Below are positions 18,960-27,842 of a stretch of 64,000 nt of DNA, piece after piece. This stretch comes from CAZNPW01 sp964575185. Its GTDB lineage: Bacteria; Pseudomonadota; Alphaproteobacteria; Rhodobacterales; Rhodobacteraceae. The notes below the pieces were generated by a model, which saw only the letters and a program-made list of their open reading frames with translations, was not told the DNA's origin and made no database searches. Within the stretch, counting starts at the first letter, position 1; every line of letters starts with the position of its first letter. The translations under genes and the position numbers were made by a program. The DNA lies in NCBI GenBank assembly GCA_964575185.1, contig CAZNPW010000007.1:15638-79637 (forward strand). The letters run 5' to 3'.

Positions 18960-19362
18960 CGCCCCTTGCCGCCCCGAAGCCCCGTGTAGCGAAAACGGAT
19001 GGCGTCTTCAAACCCTCCGGCAGCGAATGGCAGGCGGCGACGGGCGTTTTGCCTGCACACAACCGTGATCGGAGCCGCTTTCACGCGGGTTCGAGGTCCG
19101 TTTGCACGGTGCCGACCCTTGCCGGGCCGATGTCCGGGCGCGCCGCCGCAGGGATCGCCGAAGAATTGTGGCGGGGCCGCGGTCCGGCCAATCTTTGTCC
19201 CGGTGTTGCAAATCTGACGCCCCTGCGCCCGGCTCGGAACCGCAACCCCGACCGGTCGTTGCTTTCGGCCTTCGGCCGCGGATAGAACGCGGCATGAGGT
19301 CTAACTCGGGCGCCGCATTTCCTCGATGCAACACCGCGTGCGCCGATAACTGGAGGTTGAAG
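18960..19362. other. 403-bp intergenic region without a recognised gene
   Basis: This gap separates two divergent genes and should contain both promoters. Frames here lack coding-like composition. I see a short hairpin CGGCC-TTC-GGCCG near 19266-19280 and a good Shine-Dalgarno (GGAGG) at the right end. No confident promoter or RNA gene could be assigned. Confidence 0.4.
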
Positions 19363-19542
19363 ATGAAGAAAATCGCGCTCGCTGCCGCGCTGTCGGTTGC
19401 CGCAAGCTCGGCGTTCGCCGGCGGCCTGGCCGAACCGATCATGGAAGAGACCGTGGTGGTCGAGCAGACCGCGGCGTCGTCCGGCGGGATCATCGTGCCG
19501 CTGCTGTTGCTGCTCGTGGTCGCGGCGGCCGTGGCGAACTGA
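19363..19542 (+). CDS. small secreted or membrane-anchored protein
   Basis: 59-residue protein with a clear signal peptide (MKKIALAAALSVAASSAFAG) and a C-terminal hydrophobic stretch IIVPLLLLLVVAAAVAN. The middle is short and acidic. ATG 19363 is preceded by TGGAGG with good spacing, and an intrinsic terminator follows, so it is an independent transcription unit. It resembles the 74-residue protein at 30740 in size, signal peptide and C-terminal Ala/Val-rich segment. Function is unknown. Confidence 0.8.
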   Translation: MKKIALAAALSVAASSAFAGGLAEPIMEETVVVEQTAASSGGIIVPLLLLLVVAAAVAN

Positions 19543-19562
19543 TCGGCGCCCTCGGGCAGTGA

Positions 19563-19589
19563 AAGGCGGCGCACCGGGCGCCGCCTTTT
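19563..19589 (+). terminator. intrinsic terminator
   Basis: A 10-bp stem (AAGGCGGCGC / GCGCCGCCTT) with a 5-nt loop and TTTT at its end, 20 bp after the small-protein stop codon. The last base of the T-run is also the last base of the convergent hemH gene, so it may end both transcripts. Confidence 0.85.
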
Positions 19590-20695
19590 CATGTCGTCCA
19601 GCCCGAAAGATTTTCCTCGATGACGGCGGCGAGAGCCGCGATATGCGCGTCGTCGGCATTCAGGCAGGGGATGTAGGTGAAGACCTCTCCCCCCGCGTGG
19701 TGGAAAGCCTCGCGGATCTCGCCGTTGATTTCCTCGAGCGTCTCGATGCAGTCGGCCGAAAAGGCGGGGGCCATCACGGCGATGCGCGTCTTGCCCTGTT
19801 TTGCCAGTTCCGCGACGTGGTCGACCGTGTAGGGCCGCAGCCATTCCTCCGGCCCGAAGACCGACTGGAAGGTCGTGTCGATCGCGCCCTTCGGCCAGCC
19901 GAGCCGTTCGCGCAAGAGCCGCGTCGTCTTGGCGCACTGGCAGTGGTAGGGGTCGCCCTCCATCAGGTAGCGCTTCGGCATCCCGTGGTAGCTGGCGACC
20001 AGCACGTCGGGGGTGTGGTCGAGCTGCGCGTAGGCGCGTTCGACCGATTGCGCCAGCGCGTCGACGTAGAGCGGGTGGTCGAAGTATTCGGGCACCGTGC
20101 GCGCCGCGGGCTGGCGCCTTTCGGCCATCAGCGCGCGGAAGAACTGGTCGTTGGCGGTGGCCGAGGTCGCGCCGGCGTAATGCGGGTAGAGCGGGAAGAA
20201 CAGGATCTTCTCGCACCCGGCATCGACCATCGCACGCACCTTCGAGATGGTCGAGGGGTTGCCGTAGCGCATGCAGAAGTCGACCATCACCCGGTCGCCG
20301 TGCCGGGCGCGCAGCGCGTCGGCCAGCTTGGCCGTCTGCTCGCGGGTGATCGTCATCAGCGGGCTTTCGCCCGTGTCGTGGTTCCAGATCAGCTTGTAGT
20401 TCGCGCCGCTGCTGAAGGGGCGCTTGGTCAGGATCACCAGCTGCAAGAGCGGCTGCCACAGCCAGGCGGAGTAGTCGATGACCCGCTTGTCCGACAGGAA
20501 CTCGTTCAGGTAGCGCCGCATCGACCAGTAGTCGTAGTTGTCGGGCGTGCCGAGGTTGGCGACCAGGACGCCGATCTTCGCCGCCCGGACGGGCGGGTGG
20601 TCGGCGGGCGCGTGGGCGAGGCGCGCCTGGCCGGCGGGGATCGCAAGGTCGGCGGGAAGGGGACGGGCGGGCATCTGGTTCATGGGGCGGGACAT
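19589..20695 (-). CDS. hemH: ferrochelatase
   Basis: Inserts Fe2+ into protoporphyrin IX, the last step of haem synthesis. The 368-residue product shows VLVANLGTPDNYDYWSMRRY near the start, the core SYHGMPKRYL with the catalytic His, and later FQSVFGPEEWLRPYT and the conserved Glu-rich ETLEEINGE helix. A cysteine pair in YHCQCAKTT is seen in many alphaproteobacterial members. The N terminus is slightly long; ATG 20683 is an alternative start. Confidence 0.96.
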   Translation of the reverse strand: MSRPMNQMPARPLPADLAIPAGQARLAHAPADHPPVRAAKIGVLVANLGTPDNYDYWSMRRYLNEFLSDKRVIDYSAWLWQPLLQLVILTKRPFSSGANYKLIWNHDTGESPLMTITREQTAKLADALRARHGDRVMVDFCMRYGNPSTISKVRAMVDAGCEKILFFPLYPHYAGATSATANDQFFRALMAERRQPAARTVPEYFDHPLYVDALAQSVERAYAQLDHTPDVLVASYHGMPKRYLMEGDPYHCQCAKTTRLLRERLGWPKGAIDTTFQSVFGPEEWLRPYTVDHVAELAKQGKTRIAVMAPAFSADCIETLEEINGEIREAFHHAGGEVFTYIPCLNADDAHIAALAAVIEENLSGWTT

Positions 20696-20714
20696 AACCG
20701 GGGGCGCGGCGGGG

Positions 20715-21509
20715 TCAACCGCGCGGCAGCGGCGTCTCGGTTGCGTGAAGCGCGTCGGCGAGACGCCGGGCGGCCGATCCGGGGCGCAGCGGCTGCTGCT
20801 GGCTGTCGGCGGGGGCCCAGCCGGTCAGGCAGATGAGGTCGAAGGTCGCGGTCACGCGGCCGTCCTTGCCGTGGCGGTCGGCATAGAGCGCCGCGGCCCG
20901 GGTCAGGACCGCGCGCCGCGTCGGGCGGCGCAGGCGGGCGGCGAGCGCGTTGCCCTCGCCCATCGCGCGCAGGTCGGCCATCAGGTGCCAGGCGTCGCGG
21001 TAGAGGGCGCGGCGGGTCCAGCCGTCGGCCACCGGCAGCGCGAACCCGGCGCGGCCCAGCAGCGCGCCCGCGTCGCGGATGTCGGCCATCGGCAGGACGC
21101 GCGGCGACAGCCCGCCCGTGACCTCCGCCTCCGAATCCGCCAGCGCGCGGCGCAGTTCGGTCAGCGTCTGGCCGCCGAAGAGGACCGCGATCATCAGCCC
21201 GTCGGGCCGCAGCGCCCGGCGGCACTGGACGAGCTGGCCCACCGGGTCGTCGGCCCAGTGCAGGCACAGGGCGTGGACCACGAGGTCATGCGCCCCCGGG
21301 GCCAGGGCGAGCGTCGGGTCGTCGGGCACGGTGGGGAGGCCCGGCCACAGCGCCGGGAACGGCGTGACCACCACGGGTGCCGTGAACGACTTGTTAATCT
21401 CGCCGAGTCTCTCCTCGACCTCGGCGCGCGTCTCGGCGTGGAACGGGAACGCGGTCGCCCGGGCGCGGTGGCGGTTGAGCGCGGCGCGGTCGGTGAGGGC
21501 GGGGGTCAT
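20715..21509 (-). CDS. SAM-dependent methyltransferase, BioC/NDUFAF5-like
   Basis: 264-residue class I methyltransferase-like protein. It has the N-terminal DRAALNRHRARA segment and, in the middle, HDLVVHALCLHWADDPVGQL with LRPDGLMIAVLFGGQTLTEL, matching the NDUFAF5/BioC-like group found next to comF in alphaproteobacteria. The glycine-rich SAM motif I is poorly preserved, so binding should be tested by alignment. The start is ATG 21509. It diverges from comF with only 24 bp between start codons. Confidence 0.8.
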   Translation of the reverse strand: MTPALTDRAALNRHRARATAFPFHAETRAEVEERLGEINKSFTAPVVVTPFPALWPGLPTVPDDPTLALAPGAHDLVVHALCLHWADDPVGQLVQCRRALRPDGLMIAVLFGGQTLTELRRALADSEAEVTGGLSPRVLPMADIRDAGALLGRAGFALPVADGWTRRALYRDAWHLMADLRAMGEGNALAARLRRPTRRAVLTRAAALYADRHGKDGRVTATFDLICLTGWAPADSQQQPLRPGSAARRLADALHATETPLPRG

Positions 21510-21533
21510 GCGGGAAAGGATGGGGGCCGGGGG

Positions 21534-22253
21534 ATGAATGTGCAAGCCGCGCTGCACCTGATCTGGCCGCCGCAGTGCCTGACCTGCGACGCCGCGGTCG
21601 CGTCGGACTTCGGCCTCTGCGCCGACTGCTGGCGCGACACGCCGTTCGTCGGCGGGACGGTCTGCGACAAGTGCGGCGTGCCGCTGCCGGGTGCGGACGC
21701 GGGCGGGGCGATCTGCGACGATTGCCTTGTGATCGCGCGGCCCTGGGCGCAGGGGCGGGCGGCGCTGCTCTACCGGGGCAACGCGCGGGCGCTGGTGCTG
21801 GCCCTGAAGCACGGCGACCGGACCGACCTCGTGCGGCCCGCGACGGGGTGGCTGCTGCGCGCCGCCCGGCCGATCCTGCGGCCGGGGATGATCGTGGCCC
21901 CCGTGCCGCTGCACTGGTTCCGCCTGCTGCGGCGGCGCTACAACCAGGCGGCGCTTCTGTCGGGCGGGCTGGCGCGCGCGGCGGGGCTGGAGCACTGCCC
22001 GGATCTGCTGGTCCGCCCCCGCGCCACCGGCTCGCAGGACGGGCGGGGCCGCGAGGCGCGCTTTGCCAACATGGACCGCGCGCTGCGGCTGCACCCAGGC
22101 CGCGCCGCGCGGGCGGAGGGGCGGCATGTCCTGATCGTCGACGACGTGATGACCTCGGGCGCGACGCTGGCCGCGGCGGCGGAGGCGTGCCTGGCCGGCG
22201 GGGCGGCGGATGTGTCCATCCTGTGCCTTGCGCGCGTTGCGAAAGGGGACTGA
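21534..22253 (+). CDS. ComF-family phosphoribosyltransferase-like protein
   Basis: 239-residue ComF/GntX-type protein. The N-terminal zinc-binding half has paired cysteines (CLTCD, CADCW, CDKCG, CDDC). The C-terminal half has the PRPP-binding loop VLIVDDVMTSGATL and the segment RRRYNQAALLSGGLA. In naturally competent bacteria ComF supports DNA uptake; elsewhere its role is less clear. ATG 21534 gives the family-typical start MNVQAALHLIWPPQC. It begins a compact same-strand group with grxC, a nitrilase and a MarR gene. Confidence 0.9.
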   Translation: MNVQAALHLIWPPQCLTCDAAVASDFGLCADCWRDTPFVGGTVCDKCGVPLPGADAGGAICDDCLVIARPWAQGRAALLYRGNARALVLALKHGDRTDLVRPATGWLLRAARPILRPGMIVAPVPLHWFRLLRRRYNQAALLSGGLARAAGLEHCPDLLVRPRATGSQDGRGREARFANMDRALRLHPGRAARAEGRHVLIVDDVMTSGATLAAAAEACLAGGAADVSILCLARVAKGD

Positions 22254-22271
22254 GGGGCTATAGTCCGGCCC

Positions 22272-22526
22272 ATGGCACAGATCGACATCTACACCACCCC
22301 CACCTGCGGCTACTGCGCGGCGGCCAAGCGGCTGCTGACGGCACGGGGCGCGACCTTCCGCGAGATCGACGTCAGCGCCGATCCCGCGCAGCGGGCCGCC
22401 ATGGTCGCCCGCGCGGGCGGTCGCCGCACGGTGCCGCAGATCTTCATCGACGGGCGGCATGTCGGCGGCAGCGACGACCTGCACGCGCTCGACGCCGCGG
22501 GCGGGCTCGCGCCGCTTCTGGCATGA
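22272..22526 (+). CDS. grxC: glutaredoxin 3
   Basis: 84-residue dithiol glutaredoxin with the active site CGYC after YTTPT, the cis-Pro in TVPQIFI and the GSDDLHAL glutathione-binding segment. It reduces disulfides and glutathionylated proteins in the cytosol. The stop overlaps the start of the nitrilase gene (ATGA at 22523-22526). Confidence 0.95.
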   Translation: MAQIDIYTTPTCGYCAAAKRLLTARGATFREIDVSADPAQRAAMVARAGGRRTVPQIFIDGRHVGGSDDLHALDAAGGLAPLLA

Positions 22527-23341
22527 CGCTGCGGGCGGCGCTGGTCCAGCTGAGCGTCGGCGACGACCCGGCGGCGAACCTGCCCGCGACGCTGGGCCTG
22601 GTGCGGCAGGCGGTGGCGGGCGGTGCGGCGCTGGTCCTGACGCCCGAATGCACCAACGCGCTGTCGCCCGACCGCGCCCACCTGACCCGCGTGCTGCGGA
22701 CCGAGGACGCGGACCCGACGCTTTCCGCGCTGCGCGAGGAGGCGGCGCGGGCGGGGGTGTGGGTGCTCGCGGGCTCGCTGGGCCTGAAGACGGGCGAGGC
22801 GCGCTTCGCCAACCGCAGCCTGCTGATCGCGCCCGACGGGGCCGTCGCCGCGCGCTACGACAAGATCCACATGTTCGACGTGGATGTCTCCCCCACCGAG
22901 GTCTACCGCGAAAGCGCGGCCTACCGGCCGGGCGACCGGGCGGTGGTGGCGCAGGCGGGGGCGGTCGCGCTGGGGCTGACCGTCTGCTACGACCTGCGCT
23001 TCCCGCAGCTGCACCGGGCGCTCGCGAAGGCCGGGGCGCAGGTGCTGTGCGTGCCCTCGGCCTTCAACCACATCACCGGGGCCGCGCACTGGGAGGTGCT
23101 GCTGCGGGCGCGGGCGATCGAGACGGGATGCTTCGTGCTCGCCCCCGCGCAGACGGGCACCCATGCGGGCGGGCGGCGGACGCACGGGCATTCGCTGGCC
23201 GTGGCCCCCTGGGGCGAGGTCATGGCCGACGGCGGGACCGACCCGGGCGTGAGTTTCGTGGAGATCGACCCGGGGCAGGTCGCCGCCGCGCGCGCCCGCA
23301 TCCCGGCGCTGGCGCACGACCGGCCCTTCCACGACCCATGA
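22523..23341 (+). CDS. carbon-nitrogen hydrolase (Nit-type amidase)
   Basis: 272-residue member of the nitrilase superfamily. The Glu-Lys-Cys triad is visible: Glu in LTPECTN, Lys in RYDKIHMFD and Cys in VCYDLRFP. Strong similarity to the Nit branch suggests omega-amidase or deaminated-glutathione amidase activity, which would suit its placement beside glutaredoxin; this is inferred. It overlaps grxC at the 5' end and the MarR gene at the 3' end. Confidence 0.88.
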   Translation: MTLRAALVQLSVGDDPAANLPATLGLVRQAVAGGAALVLTPECTNALSPDRAHLTRVLRTEDADPTLSALREEAARAGVWVLAGSLGLKTGEARFANRSLLIAPDGAVAARYDKIHMFDVDVSPTEVYRESAAYRPGDRAVVAQAGAVALGLTVCYDLRFPQLHRALAKAGAQVLCVPSAFNHITGAAHWEVLLRARAIETGCFVLAPAQTGTHAGGRRTHGHSLAVAPWGEVMADGGTDPGVSFVEIDPGQVAAARARIPALAHDRPFHDP

Positions 23342-23778
23342 CCGACCGCACCGAGGACCTGGCGGTCGCGCTGTTCGGCGAGCTGTTCATGGCCGACCAG
23401 CTCGCCCGCGCCCGGCTCGCGCGGCACCTGCCCAAGGGGATGGAGCTGTCGCATTTCGCGGTGCTGAACCACCTCGTGCGGTCCGAGGGCGAGCGCACCC
23501 CGGCGCAGCTTGCCCGCGCCTTCCACGTCACGCGCGGGGCGATGACGAACACGCTGGCGCGGCTCGAATGGGCCGGGCACGTCCACATCCGCCCCGACTG
23601 GGACGACGCGCGGCGCAAGATGGTCTCGGTCAGCCCGGCGGGCCGGGCAGCGCGCGACGCGGCGGTGCAGGCCATCGCCCCGGTGATCGCGGACCTTGTC
23701 GCGTCGCTGGGGGCCGACCGCGTGCGGGGCGCGCTGCCGGTGCTGCGCGAGCTGCGCCACCGGCTGGAGGACGGCTAG
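23338..23778 (+). CDS. MarR-family transcriptional regulator
   Basis: 146-residue winged-helix regulator. The recognition region reads TPAQLARAFHVTRGAMTNTL, followed by the wing HIRPDWDDARRKMVSVSPAG with the conserved DxRRK-type motif. The ATG lies in an ATGA overlap with the nitrilase gene. The stop overlaps that of the convergent Wza-like gene (CTAG at 23775-23778). Targets are unknown. Confidence 0.9.
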   Translation: MTDRTEDLAVALFGELFMADQLARARLARHLPKGMELSHFAVLNHLVRSEGERTPAQLARAFHVTRGAMTNTLARLEWAGHVHIRPDWDDARRKMVSVSPAGRAARDAAVQAIAPVIADLVASLGADRVRGALPVLRELRHRLEDG

Positions 23779-24896
23779 AGCCGCGCGAGGTCCTGCGCGC
23801 GGGTGCCGATGCCGAGCGCCTCGAACGCCACCGAGATGATCGTGCGGGCCGAGTTCAGCGGGCTTTCGGTCACGAGCACCAGGTCGCGGCTCTGCACCGG
23901 GAAGTCGCCCGCGCTGAACAGGCCGTCGCCCGTCGTCAGGTCGAAGGCGAAGATCACCCGGTCCTTCCCCGGCCCGGTGCCGTCGGTCCGCACCGCGCTG
24001 TCGGGATAGTTGCGCAAGACCAGCACGCCCTTGGGGTCGCCGCGCGTCGGCTCGATCCCGCCGAGCAGCGCGGCGGCGTCGAGCACGGTGACGGTATCGG
24101 TCGGGAAGGGGATGCGCGACTCGCGCCCCGCCGCGCCGAGCGCGAGGAAATAGCGTTCGTCGGCCTCGACGTAGATCTTGTCGCCGCCGCGCAGGCGGGT
24201 GTCGAGTTCGGGGCTTTCCAGCAGCCGGTCGAGCGAGATGCCATACTGCTTGCCGCCGCGCAGCAGGCGCACCTGGGGGTTCACGATCTCCTGGATCACG
24301 CCGCCGCCCTGGGCGATGGCGCCGAGCACGGTCATCTCGCGGCTGCGCAGCGGGAAGGCCCCGGCCTGGCGGACGCCGCTGATGAGGTCGACGCTGCTTT
24401 CGAACCCCGGCTCGTGCGTCAGCTGCACCTGCGCCGAGGGCACGATCATCACCATCTTTTCCTGGATCGCCTCGCGCGCGGCCTCGGGCGTCATCTTCGC
24501 GACGTAGACGTCCGAGACGTAGGGCAAAAACACCGTCCCGTCGGGCGAGACGGTCAGCCCGGGCAACTGCACGACCTTCTGCTGGTTGGCGGTCAGCAGC
24601 GACCGCTCCTCGTTGTCCCAGACGGTCAGGTTGATGACATCGCCCGGCTGGATGATCTGCCCCTGCGCCCCGCCGGAGCCGTCGATCCAGCCGTCGAGCG
24701 CCGTCGGGGTCTGCATCGGCCAGGCGACCAGCTCGGGCAGCGTGGCGCGCGTCACCTGCCGCACCTCGAACGTCGCCTCGGCCTGCGCGGCCTCGCGCAG
24801 AAGCTCGCCGCTTTCGGCGGCACCCCGCGGCAGTTCGCAGCCGGCCACGGCCATGGGCAGGATCAGGGCTGTGACCAGACGGCGCAGCGGCATCAC
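23775..24896 (-). CDS. polysaccharide export protein, Wza-like outer-membrane lipoprotein
   Basis: 373-residue capsule/exopolysaccharide exporter. The signal peptide ends in the lipobox AVAGC (cysteine 20). The Poly_export domain is seen at IIQPGDVINLTVW with VSPDGTVFLPYVSDVYVA. SLBB-like repeats follow (VLGAIAQGGG and VLDAAALLGGIEP). It forms the outer-membrane channel for polysaccharide export. It is divergent from a priming sugar transferase gene and close to CapD-, YjbH- and YjbF-like genes. Confidence 0.9.
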   Translation of the reverse strand: MMPLRRLVTALILPMAVAGCELPRGAAESGELLREAAQAEATFEVRQVTRATLPELVAWPMQTPTALDGWIDGSGGAQGQIIQPGDVINLTVWDNEERSLLTANQQKVVQLPGLTVSPDGTVFLPYVSDVYVAKMTPEAAREAIQEKMVMIVPSAQVQLTHEPGFESSVDLISGVRQAGAFPLRSREMTVLGAIAQGGGVIQEIVNPQVRLLRGGKQYGISLDRLLESPELDTRLRGGDKIYVEADERYFLALGAAGRESRIPFPTDTVTVLDAAALLGGIEPTRGDPKGVLVLRNYPDSAVRTDGTGPGKDRVIFAFDLTTGDGLFSAGDFPVQSRDLVLVTESPLNSARTIISVAFEALGIGTRAQDLARL

Positions 24897-25082
24897 GCGG
24901 TCAACCGCGTCCGTCCAGCGGCCTTGCGCCTGCCCGCCATTCCACGCCCACCCTTGCGTCCGCTTGCGTCTGCCCGGTATTGCGGCAAGGCTCGGCGCAA
25001 GTCAAAGGGTAAAAGCCCGGCCGGCGGAGCCGCGCGCGGGCGCTTGCGGAATGGCGACGATCGGAGCGATGGCTGCGGCGGC

Positions 25083-25745
25083 ATGACGGCGGGCAAGCGG
25101 TTCATGGACATCGTGCTGGCCCTGGTCCTGGGCGCGCTGTTCCTGCTGCCGCTGGGCCTCGTGCTGGGGGCGATGCTGGTCACGCAGGGCCGGCCGCTGT
25201 TCTACGTCGACGAACGGATGCGCGCGCCGGGGCGGCCCTTCGGGCTGTGGAAGCTGCGCACGATGCGGCCCGCGCCGCCGGACGGGGTGGCGAGCGGCGG
25301 GCAGAACGCGGCCCGGATCACGCCCCTCGGCCGCGTGCTGCGCCGCACGCGGTTCGACGAGGTGCCGCAGCTGTGGAACATCCTGCGGGGCGACATGAGC
25401 TTCGTCGGCCCCCGCCCGCCGCGGCGGCGCTATGTCGAGCGCTTCCCGGCGCTGTATGGCGCGGTGCTGCGGAGCCGCCCGGGGGTCACCGGCCTCGCCT
25501 CGCTCTGCTATCACCGGGCCGAGGAGCGGATCATGGCGGCCTGCACCGACGCGGCCGAGGCCGATGCGGTGTACTCGCGCCGCTGCGTGCCGCGGAAGGC
25601 GCGGCTCGACCTGATCTACCAGCGCAACCGGTCGGTCTGCATGGATCTCGCGATCCTGTGGCGGACCTTCGCGGGCGTGCTGCTCGGCGCGGGCCGGCGC
25701 ACCGCAGGCGCCCGCGCGCGGATGCCTGTGGCGCGGCGGCGATAG
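25083..25745 (+). CDS. priming sugar transferase for exopolysaccharide (WcaJ/PssA type)
   Basis: 220-residue polyprenyl-phosphate glycosyl-1-phosphate transferase. One N-terminal hydrophobic segment precedes the conserved catalytic region with LWKLRTMRP, RTRFDEVPQLWNILRGDM and FVGPRPP. It would attach the first sugar phosphate to undecaprenyl phosphate at the inner membrane. It is of the short form without the large N-terminal domain. The start is ATG 25083. Confidence 0.92.
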   Translation: MTAGKRFMDIVLALVLGALFLLPLGLVLGAMLVTQGRPLFYVDERMRAPGRPFGLWKLRTMRPAPPDGVASGGQNAARITPLGRVLRRTRFDEVPQLWNILRGDMSFVGPRPPRRRYVERFPALYGAVLRSRPGVTGLASLCYHRAEERIMAACTDAAEADAVYSRRCVPRKARLDLIYQRNRSVCMDLAILWRTFAGVLLGAGRRTAGARARMPVARRR

Positions 25746-25758
25746 ACGCGCGTGCACG

Positions 25759-25776
25759 TGCGGCGGAACCGCCGCA
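25759..25776 (+). terminator. hairpin after the sugar transferase gene
   Basis: Eight-base-pair stem TGCGGCGG / CCGCCGCA with an AA loop, 14 bp past the stop codon. No U-run follows, so it is a possible weak terminator upstream of the CapD-like gene's promoter region. Confidence 0.35.
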
Positions 25777-25861
25777 ATCCATTGGCGTTGGTCGCGATTG
25801 ACTGTAGACATCCGACCAGCGCGCGGCAGACGCGGATCCCGGGAAGGGGACGACAGGCACG

Positions 25862-27769
25862 ATGAGGATTGTCAGGGCTGGGCTGAACCGCGTGGCCCAC
25901 GCATCCCGCACGAACAAGCGGCTCATGCTGCTTGCGGTCGATGCGGCGGCGGCGCTGGTGTCGCTTTATGTCGCGCTCGCGCTGGTGCAGGGGTCGCTCG
26001 TCGCCGCGCTGGTCGGCCCGGCCTTCTGGGCGCTGGCGCCCGTCGCCGCCGGCACCGCGGCGGCGGCCTCGGGCCTTCTCGGCCTGCAGCACGTCAAGCT
26101 CAAGTCGCTGGAATCGGTGGCGATCCTGAAGACCGCCGCGATGGCGCTGGTGACCATGCTGGTGGTGCTCGCCTACCTGCGGCTGACCGCGACGGAGATG
26201 CCTGCGGCGGGCGTGATCCTGTTCGGGCTGATGCTGTTCCTGACGGCGGTGGCGCTGCGGCTGTCGATGCTGCAGGTGCTGCGCTGGACGCTGCGGCAGG
26301 GCCGCGCGCCGGTGCGGGTGCTGATCTACGGCGCGGGCAAGACGGGGATGGAGCTTGCCGCGGCGCTGCGGTCGTCCGACGACATCCAGGCCGTGGCCTT
26401 CGCCGACGACAACACCTCGCTGCACGGGATGACGGTGGCCGGGCTGAAGGTCCACCCCTCGGCCGACATCGCGCGGCTGGTCCGCGACCGCGCGGTCACG
26501 CGGGTGATCCTCGCGATGCCGTCGGTGTCGCCGCCGAAGCTCGCGCAGCTCGGGCGGCGGGTGAAGGACCTCGGGGTCGAGGTCCAGACGGTGCCGTCCT
26601 TCGCCCAGCTCATCGGCACCGAGGAGCTGATGTCGGCCATCGCGCCGGTGGAGCCGCGGCGGCTTCTGTCACGGTCGCACATGGCCGAGGCGCTGCCGCA
26701 CGGGCGCGACCTGTATCACGGGCGCAACATCTTCGTCTCGGGCGCGGGGGGGTCGATCGGGGCGGAACTGTGCCGCCAGATCGCGGCCTACCAGCCGGCG
26801 CGGCTGATCCTGTTCGAGGTCAGCGAAAGCGCGCTATATCAGGTGCACCGCGAGCTTGCAGGCATGGAGGTCGCGCGGGGGGTCGAGGTGCTGCCGGTGC
26901 TGGGGTCGGTCGCCGACAGCCGCCTGTGCCGCAGCACGCTCAGCGCGCACAAGGTCGACATCGTGTTCCACGCCGCGGCCTACAAGCACGTGCCGCTGGT
27001 CGAAGGCAACCCGCTGGCGGGGCTGGCGAACAACGTGCTGGGCACGCGCACGCTGGCCGATGCCGCCATCGCGGCGGGGGTCGCGCGCTTCGTGCTGGTG
27101 TCGACCGACAAGGCGGTGCGGCCGACCAACGTGATGGGCGCGAGCAAGCGGCTGGCCGAGATGGTGGTGCAGGACCTGGCGCGGCGGTCGAGCCGGACGG
27201 TGTTCTCGATGGTCCGCTTCGGCAACGTGCTGGGGTCGTCGGGGTCGGTCGTGCCGCTGTTCGCCGACCAGATCGCGCGCGGCGGGCCGGTGACGCTGAC
27301 GCACGAGGATGTCACGCGCTACTTCATGACGATCAGCGAGGCGGCGGGGCTGGTGCTGGTGGCGGGGTCCTTCGCGGCGGGGGACCGGGGCGGGGACGTC
27401 TACGTGCTGGACATGGGGACGCCGGTGCGGATCCGCGACCTGGCCGAGCGGATGATCCACGACGCGGGCTATACCGTGCGCGATGCGAAGAACCCCGAGG
27501 GCGACATCGAGATCGTGGTGACGGGCCTGCGCCCGGGCGAGAAGCTGCACGAGGAGCTTCTGATCGGCGAGGGGCTGCTGACGACGCCGCACCCCAAGAT
27601 CCTGCGCGCCCGCGAGGCCGGTCTGTCCGAGGTCGAGATGGCGACGGCGCTGGCGCGGCTGGGCGTGGCGATCGGCCAGGGCGACGCGGCGGCGGCGCTG
27701 CAGGTCTTGCGCGACACGGTCGAGGGCTACGGGCCGCCGACCGCCCGCGCCGGGCGACGGCATGCCTGA
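25862..27769 (+). CDS. CapD/WbpM-like nucleotide-sugar 4,6-dehydratase/epimerase with membrane N terminus
   Basis: 635-residue polysaccharide biosynthesis protein. The first ~140 residues contain about four membrane helices. A first Rossmann region follows (VRVLIYGAGKTGMEL). The catalytic SDR domain begins NIFVSGAGGSIGAEL, with the active-site stretch VLVSTDKAVRPTNVMGASKR and the GLRPGEKLHEELL motif. Such proteins make 4-keto-6-deoxy UDP-sugars for capsule or exopolysaccharide. It overlaps no gene; the stop lies 73 bp before the YjbH gene's chosen start. Confidence 0.92.
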   Translation: MRIVRAGLNRVAHASRTNKRLMLLAVDAAAALVSLYVALALVQGSLVAALVGPAFWALAPVAAGTAAAASGLLGLQHVKLKSLESVAILKTAAMALVTMLVVLAYLRLTATEMPAAGVILFGLMLFLTAVALRLSMLQVLRWTLRQGRAPVRVLIYGAGKTGMELAAALRSSDDIQAVAFADDNTSLHGMTVAGLKVHPSADIARLVRDRAVTRVILAMPSVSPPKLAQLGRRVKDLGVEVQTVPSFAQLIGTEELMSAIAPVEPRRLLSRSHMAEALPHGRDLYHGRNIFVSGAGGSIGAELCRQIAAYQPARLILFEVSESALYQVHRELAGMEVARGVEVLPVLGSVADSRLCRSTLSAHKVDIVFHAAAYKHVPLVEGNPLAGLANNVLGTRTLADAAIAAGVARFVLVSTDKAVRPTNVMGASKRLAEMVVQDLARRSSRTVFSMVRFGNVLGSSGSVVPLFADQIARGGPVTLTHEDVTRYFMTISEAAGLVLVAGSFAAGDRGGDVYVLDMGTPVRIRDLAERMIHDAGYTVRDAKNPEGDIEIVVTGLRPGEKLHEELLIGEGLLTTPHPKILRAREAGLSEVEMATALARLGVAIGQGDAAAALQVLRDTVEGYGPPTARAGRRHA

Positions 27770-27842
27770 TCCGGTGAAGCAGGCTTGCCACCACGCCGCC
27801 CGGCCCCTTACACGGGGACATCGGCTGGCCAGGGGGGGCAGC

